Source: Mantis religiosa (Eukaryota; Arthropoda; Insecta; Mantodea; Mantidae). From it: a DNA stretch of 64,000 nucleotides. Positions 56,028 to 64,000 of the stretch are shown in pieces. The translations under genes were made by a program, and so were the position numbers. The stretch spans positions 57,398,944-57,462,943 of the forward strand of contig CM060947.1 in assembly GCA_030765055.1 (NCBI GenBank), given 5' to 3'. Under the pieces are notes generated by a model. That model did not search any database. It was not told where the DNA came from and saw only the letters and a list, made by a program, of their open reading frames with translations. Numbering within the stretch: the stretch's first letter is position 1; each line of letters starts with the position of its first letter.

Positions 56028-56832
56028 ATGGCCATCATACACTGGAACTTACGTGGAGTTCGGAGCCATCATCAGAGCTCGAAGCTTTGCTCCATTACTA
56101 CGAGCCTTTGGTGATGTCTTCAGGAGACTAAACTCCGACCTCAGGACCAATTTCAAATCGGGCGGTACGGTGTGATCTACCGGACCGCGGAGTTCCCGCG
56201 CACGGGGGCACAATGTTGTTACTGAGGAACGATTTGTTTGTCGAACCTATTCCCTTGCAGCCTGACGTTCAATCCATAGCTGTACGACTCACCCTGTCAT
56301 CCATTCGATTCACCATTTGCACCTTTTACTTACTTCCATCGGCTGACCTCACGATCACCGATCTAGACCACCTAATCTCGCAGCTACCCGCTCCTTTCCT
56401 GTAGGTTCGAGATGCTAATGCTCATCACCCGCTTTGAGGCTCCTCACGTGCCTGTCCGAAGGCCAACTTTTTGCCGACTTACTGGCCAACCATAATATTG
56501 CTATCCTGAACACTGGGGATCCTACGTATGTTTCCGATACTATCCATACTTCTTCCCATCTTGATTTAGCACTTTCTTCCGTACACCTAGCGGTTTCCTT
56601 CCAATGGTCTGCCCTATCGGACTTACACGCTAGCGATCACTTTCCCTGTCTTGTTAGCCTGCTACACCCCACTAACCGCTCCGCGTATGTCCATAGCTCG
56701 CGCTTTGATTGGGCTAACTGGAAACTTTTTCTGAGTTGGCCGTTTTCAGTTACACTGACCAAGACACTGTTAACGTCATGATAGACCACCTACGACAGAC
56801 TATTCTGGCTGCTGCTGAGCAGTCTATTCCCC
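56028..56832 (+). pseudogene. Family B-like ORF2 endonuclease relic
   Basis: ATG 56028 precedes an IIHWNLRG-like start. Frames 56213-56404 (MLLLRNDLFVEPIPLQ) and 56434-56781 (NHNIAILNTGDPTYVSD, SDHFPC) align with the family B endonuclease. There are frameshifts and stops between them. It is interrupted at 56833 by a family A 5' end. It is diverged from the B copies and may represent a further subfamily. Confidence 0.75.
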
Positions 56833-57058
56833 GCCCCTCAAAATCCAACCTCTGCGGTCCTCGGCCGGAGGGGTGGGCAACAGGAAGTAGGGGACTGACT
56901 GATGGGGTGATGTACGGTGGGGACTTGGTCTACCACAGGACCGCTACGGCTGCCGAGAAGGCCCATCAGTAACCCCGAAAACTGGCAGAAGAGGCTCTGG
57001 TATTTTTCCCCAGGAACCTACTACGGTAGGTACGGGATTGGTGATCCTGGGGTCCCTA
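56833..57058 (+). mobile_element. Family A copy 4: 5' UTR fragment with HDV-like ribozyme
   Basis: It starts at the family's first base and contains the ribozyme-like fold (56833-56994). In its P3 hairpin, CGG-TCCTCGG-CCG gives a fully paired stem, unlike the other copies. The copy stops at the first base of family B copy 2, giving an A-5'UTR/B junction. Confidence 0.75.
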
Positions 57059-59111
57059 CCCCCCAGGGGCTCACGTTCTGTGAGTACGGGTGTGGCGACC
57101 CCGGGGTACCCTAGCCAATCATCATTCCCATTGTCACCCTTCCACCCCATCTTGGATATGCCACGTTATACACCCCTAACTCTAAGTTTCTTGCCCTTCT
57201 AGGTTTATTGTTATATTCTAGGCTTTAAGTGTTTAGGTTTACAAACTCCTGTCTCACCAACAGGGATCTTTCCTGTCTCCGTGGTTCCTGTCCCACGGTT
57301 TCGGCGCAGCTTTCAACTTGTGTGCTCTACGGAGATCTCAAGCATGAAGGTTGAGTGGACCCTCCTCACTACCCCTTTTGTGCGGCATTAGGTGCGGAGC
57401 CGTTCCATAGCCACGTACACCCACGTAGCTCCAAAGGGGCCGGGTCTCCTCGAATATCTCAGCGGCCGTGTGCCGCTGGGGTGCACGAGGAGAGTCGACG
57501 TGTTACCGCTGCTTGGGGCCCGGTGTAAACAACCACAAGTCCCCTGAATCCACGCTGGCTCCGTTGAGACTGCGTGGCCTAAAGTGGGGAGCCACTGGTG
57601 GTTATCCCAGTGGTAGGGGCATAAAGCCGGGCCTGCCTATGGTGAAAGTGTCGTACGCCGGTAAGTAGTGATAGTCGGAGGGTAACTCCTCTGAAGTATT
57701 CTCTGAGATCGGGCCTCAGGTGGGTACCTCGGGCCGGCACAGACCGGAAGATTTCGGTGTCTTTCATTTTCATCCCCCGGATGGCAGGCTGACGCCGACG
57801 GTTCCGGAAGGGGGACCTATAACCATGGCTCCTCTGCGCTCCCCTTTATCAACACCACGCTTTTATGTCATGCGGTTAAATAGTGACAGTAAGAATATGA
57901 CACACTTGAGCCCTTTTTATATTCAAAGAGAACTTGATAAGATCTGTGGTCCATTGAAAAATGCAACACGGTGTAGGGACGGCAGCTTGCTAATTGAAAT
58001 AGCCAAAGATACCCAGGCCGAGAAATTGTTGAAAACCAGTCTGTTGGGCTCATACCCTGTTAATGTGGAGAAGCACAAGACCCTGAACAGTTGTCGCGGA
58101 GTTGTCACTACTGCCAGCCTCGACGGTCTCTCTACAGATGAAATTGTGAACTGTCTATCAGACCAAGGGGTGACTGCAGCTTTCAGGTTGATGGGAAAGA
58201 AGGACGACCAGCCGTTTCCATTACGAACGGTCTTCCTGACGTTCGAACGTACCACCCTCCCAACATTCATCTTGTGTGGTTACGAACGCGCCTCAGTACG
58301 TCCTTATATTCCTAGCCCTATGCGTTGTTACCGCTGCCAAAGGTTCGGGCACACGCAGCAACGGTGTACAGGCTCGCCAGTATGCTCCCGCTGCGGCCGC
58401 GACGCTCACGATGGCTCCCAGTGCGCTCAGGACCCCACCTGTGTCAACTGTGGCGGTACGCACCCATCGACGTCCCGCGATTGTCCTCGGTTTGTGGAAG
58501 AAAAGACCATACAAGAGCTTCGTGTGAAAGAACACCTGACATTTCCTGAAGCACGGAAACGTTACCATGAGCTACACCCTGTTACAACCCTAAACTATTC
58601 TGCAGCAGTTCGACAGCCTGTTCCGAAACAAGACGCCGTTGTGCAAACGTACTCTAGTCCTCCCTCTCGTGTGTCGATAGGTGTCCAAACAGATACATCT
58701 GACACTCGAGGTGGCCGTTCCCGGAAAAAATTACCCTCCACCCCTAAAGAATCCAAGGTTCCTCGTGATCCACGGATGTCTTCTCGGGGATCGTCCGAAG
58801 AATCCTCTGAGAGGGACTCAGATCGGCATTGCCCATCTTCGCCGTTCTCGGGTTCCAACCGTTTTGAGCTCCTCGAACCTCGGTTTTCTGTAGGTAAGGG
58901 GTCACCCCAAGAGGAAGATATGGACCAGGAGGATTCCGCTGCCATTGCTCGGGCAGCTGTTAAAAAAAGTCGAGGAACCTCCCGCGAAAGGTGTTAGCCC
59001 AACACCTAAGAAAAAGGGCAAGTTGATCCGGCAACCGCTATCCTCGACCTAGTGGCGTTAATTAATTGCGATCTCTCCCAGTGCATTTAACCACGGATAT
59101 CCTACACTGGA
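57059..59111 (+). mobile_element. Non-LTR retrotransposon, family B copy 2 (5' part)
   Basis: Near-identical to family B copy 1 from its first base through the 5' UTR and ORF1 to the first codons of ORF2. There it is cut by the 5' end of family A copy 5 at TACACTGGA/GCCCCTC. Confidence 0.9.
57825..58997 (+). pseudogene. ORF1 (zinc-knuckle protein), B copy 2
   Basis: ATG 57825. Continuous through the position that is a stop in copy 1. Knuckles are CYRCQRFGHTQQRC, CSRCGRDAHDGSQC and CVNCGGTHPSTSRDC. A two-base loss near 58970 shifts the frame, so the last ~30 residues are replaced and the frame ends at 58997. Nearly whole; loss of the short basic tail may or may not matter. Confidence 0.85.
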
Positions 59112-59273
59112 GCCCCTCAAAATCCAACCTCTGCGGTCCTCGTCCCGAGGGGTGGGCAACAGGAAGTAGGGGACTGACTGATGGGGTGATGTACGGTGGG
59201 GACTTGGTGTACCCCACGACCGCTACGGCTGCCGAGAAGGCCCATCAGTAACCCCGAAAACTGGCAGAAGAGG
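59112..59273 (+). ncRNA. HDV-like ribozyme at element 5' end (A copy 5)
   Basis: P1 59112-59118 with 59147-59153; GGGCAAC 59154-59160; P2 CCTCT 59128-59132 with AGAGG 59269-59273; P4 ACTGATGGG with CCCATCAGT. The candidate catalytic C is at 59265 in GGCAGA. It is 162 bases. Confidence 0.72.
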
Positions 59274-60034
59274 CTCTGGTATTTTTCCCCAGGGACCTAC
59301 TACGGTAGGTACGGGTTTGGCGATCCCGGGGTCCCTAGCCACTCACCATCATTTCACCCCCTTCATCTCCATCAACTGTGCCACGCACTGCTCCTGCTTG
59401 TCAGTAAGCATCACACTCTTCCTCTTCTAGTTTTTCTTATTATTAGCACGTAAGGTCTTAGGTTTATAACTCCTGTCTCACCAGCAGGGATCTCTCCTAT
59501 CTCCGTGGTTCTGTCCCACGGTTTTCAGCGCGGCTTCCGACATGTGTGCTCTCCGGAGGTCTCAAAAGTGAAGGTTGAGCGGACCCTTCGCACTGCCCCT
59601 ATGTGTAGCCTTAGGTGCGGAGCCCGTCCACACCGTCAAGTACACCCACGTAGCTCCTTGAGGGCCCGGTCTGTGGTAATCTCCCGACGGCCGCGTTTCG
59701 CCGTTGGGTTAGTATCACGGACCGGACGTGTTACCGCTGACGGAACCCCGGTGTAATCAACCACAAGTCCCCTGAATCCGCGTGTGCCTATTATACGCAG
59801 CGCGGCCTAAAGTGGGGAGCCACAGGCGGTTATTCCGGTGGTAGGGGCATAAAGCCGGGGTGTGCGTGGTGAACGGTTTACCCATACGGACAAGCAGTGG
59901 AGATTGAAGGGTAGCTTTTCTGAGGTACAAATGAGATCGGTCATGGGTGAGGTCCCCATGACGGCACAGACCGTGAGGATTCGGTGTCTTTCTTTTTTAA
60001 CCCCCGGATGGCAGGCTGACGCCGACGGTTCCGG

Positions 60035-60735
60035 ATGGGGGTCCTATTCAAAATGCATCCGCGCAAAACCTCATTCACCGACCCTTTTATAGTGATGACC
60101 TTGGCATGTGATGGCAAAACCTTTAAAGATATAAGTCCGTTCTACATAAAGCGCGAACTCGACAAGATCAGTGGCCCTGTGAAAAACGCTGCGCGTCTCC
60201 GAGACGGCAGCTTATTATTAGAGAGCACCAGTGCAGACCAGTCTCGCAAACTGCAAAAGGCGACTTTGTTGGGCTCCTACCCTATCCGGGTAGCCCCACA
60301 CAAAACCCTTAACACCTGTAGAGGAATAGTCACCACCTCCAGCTTCGATGGTCTTGCGAATGAGGAAATAGTAAGTTGCCTCTCCGATCAACTCGTTTGT
60401 CAGGCGTACCGGCTAACTCGAAAACAAGATGGCAAGGAGTACCCACTACGTACGGTTTTTCTTACTTTCGCCGGGACTAAGCTACCCGAGTACATCTATT
60501 GCGGCTATGAACGTGCTAGCGTCCGCCAGTATGTCCCGAACCCCATGCGCTGTTTCCAATGTCAGCGGTTCGGACATACTAAGGTCACATGTACCAATCC
60601 TGCTCTTTGTGAGCAATGTGGCCTACCGAAACACGACGATCCTAACTGCAGTCGAACACCTTGTTGCGTGAACTGTGGTGGTAGTCATCGCTCCAGCTCG
60701 CGACAGTGCCCTAGATTCATGGACGAAAAAAGTAT
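60035..60735 (+). pseudogene. ORF1 (zinc-knuckle protein), A copy 5, truncated
   Basis: Open from ATG 60035 (or 60053, MHPRKTSF) through the FKDISPFYIKRELDKISGPV block and three zinc knuckles. It is then cut after DEKSI by the gypsy LTR at 60736. The remainder of ORF1 is not present on the other side. Confidence 0.85.
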
Positions 60736-61224
60736 TGTGACTTTGTGGGTTCGTGAAATGAAAAGTCCAATTACACAAACTCAACAATGTTCTTTATTTC
60801 TACCGACTTACAGTTAACACTTGCCAATTACACAGAATTACGTGCTGCACACAATTACAATTCACCAGTTCGTCCGTTACAATTTCACTTGCACTAGTAA
60901 TTACGGACAATACTCCGATGCACGTACACAGTCTTCTCGTTCCTTAACACGGCGCTCGTTCGCTAGCACGTCAAACACTGACTGACTGCCCCTGGCACGA
61001 CGTGTTGCTTATATAGGGTCTGCTTGCCGATCTAGAAGGTTCTCGATTAGATTGAATGTCCCGAGTTTCCAGAACCTAGGAGAAGGATAAAGAGACGGCT
61101 CAGGGGCCCGATATCCCTCTCCTAACCATCCCTTCAGTTAGTGACAGGAGACAAATGAGTGGGCGTGGCGTGGCCTCCGGTCCCTTCTCAGCTGTTTGTG
61201 GTGCTTCCCGATAATTGGGTGACA
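60736..61224 (-). repeat. Gypsy 3' LTR
   Basis: 489 bases between TG and CA ends, next to a polypurine tract. No second LTR in the window. On plus, a TATATAGGG lies near 61012, but direction of transcription should be minus. Confidence 0.7.
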
Positions 61225-61235
61225 CTGCTCCCTCC

Positions 61236-62150
61236 TCAAAGCTGGTCGTCCCGAACAGCACCATCGTAGTGGGCTAGACGATCCAGGAGTACCACCAACA
61301 TCTGGTTGCGGTAGACCACGTCGTTAATCCTCTTCACCACCCGGTACGGTCCTTGCCATGGCTGCTGGAGCTTCGGGCAGCGTCCCTTGGTCCGGGTAGG
61401 ACGGTACAACCAGACTAGGTCACCTTGCTGGAACCCTTGGCTGTTGGCTTGCCTGTCATACCTGGTCTTCATGCGGTCGCTCGCCTTCTGGATGTTCTGG
61501 CGAGCCATCTCGTGCATGTCGTGGAGATGGTCCACCAAGTTCTCCACATACTCGGTCGCTGGCTGTTTCCCTTCCGGAGGGCTTCCAAAAGCCAGGTCAC
61601 AAGGGAGGCGTAACTCTCGGCCGAACATTAAGCTGGCTGGCGTCATCCCAGTTGTGTCGTGTGTAGACGAGCGATAGGCCAGCAAGAACAGTGGCACCTT
61701 GACGTCCCAGTCTCGCAGATGGCTGGCCACGACCTTCCTCAGGTGTTCCTCTAAGGTCTTGATGTACCTTTCGACCATGCCATCCGATTGGGGATGTAGA
61801 GGCGTAGTGCGAGTCTTGTCCACCCCAAGCCTTTGTAGTGCCTCCTTCATTAGGTTGGACTCAAAGTTGGTACCCTGGTCACTGTGTAGCTCTAACGGCA
61901 CCACAAATCGACAGAATACTTGCTCCACGAGGCAGTCTGTGACTGTCTTTGCCTCTTGGTTTGGGATTGCATACACCTCCGGCCACTTGGTGAAGTAGTC
62001 CACGACCACCATTAGGTACTTGTTGCCTCGGTCGGAAACTGGGAACGGTCCAGCAATGTCAACGGCGATCCGTTCGAATGGCGCTCCGACGTTGTACTGC
62101 TGCATGCGACCCCGGCTCCTAGTCTGAGGGTCTCGACTCGCCGCGCACAC
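61236..62150 (-). pseudogene. Gypsy integrase (5'-truncated pol)
   Basis: 304 open codons on minus with the rve core: AVDIAGPFPV (first Asp), LHSDQGTNFE (second Asp) and DGMVERYIKTL (Glu), then the C-terminal GDLVWLYRPTRTKGRCPKLQ...GPYRVVKRI segment. Upstream to 62250 the frame continues through the integrase zinc domain (HLGAN, RQRYYW, CRQCHVC), with a TGA inside the HLGAN-TIDKL part. The protease, RT and RNase H are absent. It is clearly separate from the viral integrase at 26904. Confidence 0.88.
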
Positions 62151-62250
62151 GTGACACTGACGGCACCATCTCTCAGCATCTGCTCGGAGTCTCAGCCAGT
62201 AGTAGCGCTGCCGTAGTTTGTCAATCGTTCAGTTCGCTCCCAGGTGTCCG

Positions 62251-64000
62251 TACAACCAACCTTTTACCGCAGCCGAGCTCGCCCATTCTCTGGCGTTAGC
62301 AAAGGATTCTTCTCCAGGTCCCGATGACGTACACCGACAGATGCTGCTACATCTTCCATCTGAGGCGCTATGCTTCCTTTTAAACATCTATAACCGCATT
62401 TGGCATGAGCGGGTTTTCCCTTCCTCCTGGCGAGAGGGTATTGTCATCCCCATCCCTCGACCCGGAAAGGACCGCACGTTGCCATCTAGCTACCGCCCCA
62501 TTTGCCTGACGAGTGTCATCTGTAAGACCTTCGAGCGGATGATAAACGATCGGTTAAATTGGTGGCTAGAAAAACATAACCATCTGTCCAACTTGCAATG
62601 CGGTTTTCGTCGCCATCGCTCAAGTGTCGATAATCTAACACGCCTTGAGGGGTATATTTCCGATGCGTTTCTACTGAAACAGCACGCCGTGGGCGTGTTC
62701 CTCGACCTGGAGAAGGCTTATGACACCACCTGGCGGTACGGCATACTCCGTAACCTACATGGTTTGGGTATGCGTGGTCATCTACCCGAACTCCTATGCA
62801 ACTTTTTAAAACTTCGCCGTTTTCGGGTTCGCATAGGAAACACGATATCACGGGAGCGGATACAGGAGAACGGTGTACCTCAAGGGTCGATTTTGAGCGT
62901 CACCCTTTTTGCCGTAGCGATTAACGGCATCACTAGTGCCGTTAGAAGTGGAATTCCATCATCCCTCTATGTTGACGACTTCGCAGTATATTATAGGTCT
63001 GCCAACATAGATCACATTGAGCGCCAACTGCAGCTGACCATCACCCAGCTAGCAGCTTGGGCGCTTCAAAACGGCTTCCGTTTTTCAGCTGCGAAGACGC
63101 AGTGTATCCACTTTCACCGCCTACGAGGTATTCACCCGCCTCCTGATATTCATTTGAACGGCACACCCCTGCCATTTGTCTCGCACCTGAAGTTCTTGGG
63201 CCTCTACTTGGACCGCCAACTCAATTGGGAGCACCACATTCGTCACCTTCGGGCCTCTTGCGATCGTTCTCTTCGGGTGCTAAAGGTATTATCTGGAGCA
63301 TCTTGGGGGGGGGGGCGATCGCACGGTAATGTTGAGGCTGTACCGCTCTCTGGTTCGGTCCAAGCTGGACTATGGCAGTTTTATTTATGGCGCAGCGACC
63401 GCCTCTAAACTTCGCCTTTTAGACACCGTACATCATACTGGCATCCGCCTTGCCACAGGAGCTTTCCGCACCAGTCGAGTCGACTGCCTGTATGCAGACT
63501 CAGGCGAACCTCCACTGCATATTCGTCGCTCGCTTTTACTCTGCTCATACGTCTCGACGTTGGCAAGTTATCCCAATCATCCTTGTTTTAAACCAGTTCT
63601 GTGTCCAGATTTAGTCCACCGTTATATGCGCCCTGGTTCTCACACACGCCCCGTGGGAATAAGATTTCGGGATCTCCTACATTCCCATGGCCTCCGAATG
63701 CCTCGCGTGGAGAGGTCGTCCATCTGCCCTTATCCTGCCTGGCAGCTCGATCGTGCGCGGTTCGATCTAACTCTTTCAAACAACCCTAGACTCGCTACTC
63801 CACATTCGGTGTTCCAACAACTTTTTGCCGAATTACTGGGCCGTTACCCTAACTACGTTCCGGTCTTTACAGACGGTTCCCAGTTAGGTAACGCTACGGG
63901 TTGCGCATTCTTCATTAACGGTGAGGCTCATAAATTTCGACTTCTGGACTCCACTTCGGTCTTCTCAGCAGAGCTGTATGCCATCTTTTATTTGCTCCTT
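62251..64000 (+). pseudogene. ORF2 RT and RNase H, A copy 5 (runs off window)
   Basis: It resumes at YNQPFTAAELAHSL, just ahead of the RT. RT to 63300 has SSPGPDDVH, FLDLEKAYDTTW, GVPQGSILSV and YVDDFAVYY. An 11-base G-run near 63305 puts the rest in another frame. From about 63329 the connection and RNase H start (FTDGSQLGNATGCAFF, FSAELYAIF) stay open to the window end. This is the only A copy here with the RNase H start uncorrupted. Confidence 0.85.

Larger units (their letters stand above)
60736..62250 (-). mobile_element. Ty3/gypsy LTR retrotransposon fragment
   Basis: Minus strand. It carries the 3' LTR at 60736-61224 (ends TGTGAC and GTGACA as read on plus). A polypurine tract lies next to it at about 61225-61237 (GAGGAGGGAGCAG on minus). 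Then come the integrase and its zinc-binding domain. The fragment is truncated upstream of the zinc domain. It replaces about 1.8 kb of family A rather than simply interrupting it. Confidence 0.85.
59112..64000 (+). mobile_element. Non-LTR retrotransposon, family A copy 5, split by gypsy fragment
   Basis: It starts with the family's first base inside B copy 2. It contains ribozyme, 5' UTR and ORF1 up to 60735, then a Ty3/gypsy fragment, and resumes at about 62251 in ORF2. The part of A between the ORF1 zinc knuckles and the RT entry (about 1.8 kb by comparison with copy 2) is missing. It continues beyond the window. Confidence 0.88.

Overview
This is eukaryotic DNA, most likely from an arthropod and probably an insect. 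The evidence is stacked non-LTR retrotransposons with an endonuclease, reverse transcriptase and RNase H, a Ty3/gypsy fragment, intron-like exon pieces, and an integrated virus of the Maverick/Polinton/adintovirus type. I cannot name the species. I see no tRNA, rRNA or CRISPR array. Almost every host-like coding region belongs to a mobile element.

Layout. 1-13555: two copies of a ~7.4 kb tandem segmental duplication (second copy cut short). Each carries a decayed non-LTR element (family D) lying within a minus-strand gene related to the N-terminal region of Maverick DNA polymerases. 13556-15580: 5' part of a family A non-LTR element. 15581-30613: an integrated, decayed Maverick/adintovirus-like genome. 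It begins with a large imperfect palindrome that is itself split by a small family C retrotransposon insertion. It encodes two early-type regions, a protein-primed DNA polymerase B, a packaging ATPase, an integrase, a penton-type capsid protein, a basic pVI-like core protein and a major capsid protein. 30614-33347: 5'-truncated R1-like element on the minus strand. 33348-39340: a nearly complete family A element. 39976-54706: a ~495 bp satellite built from a piece of retrotransposon ORF1. It is split by a family A element (41018-52764), which is itself split by a complete family B element (44426-50405), with target-site duplications visible at both levels. 54707-57058: old ORF1/ORF2 relics and a family A 5' fragment. 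57059-59111: 5' part of a second family B copy. 59112-64000: family A copy interrupted by a Ty3/gypsy integrase-LTR fragment; it runs off the window.

The most notable observations are four. (1) A viral early-type protein carries two tandem PLDLS motifs (the CtBP-binding motif known from adenovirus E1A) joined to a dUTPase-like domain lacking the usual catalytic motifs. It sits behind a tandem array with CRE/ATF-like sites. (2) The 5' end of family A fits the hepatitis-delta-like (HDV-like) self-cleaving ribozyme fold and starts at the same base in four copies. (3) A 54 bp insertion consists only of the family's 3' hairpin and tail, has a 12 bp target duplication, and is absent from the duplicated sister locus. 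(4) The palindrome at the viral left end becomes continuous only when the family C insertion is removed.

Most viral genes carry frameshifts or stops, so this is an old copy. The ATPase, the E1A/dUTPase-like gene and the capsid ORF are still open.
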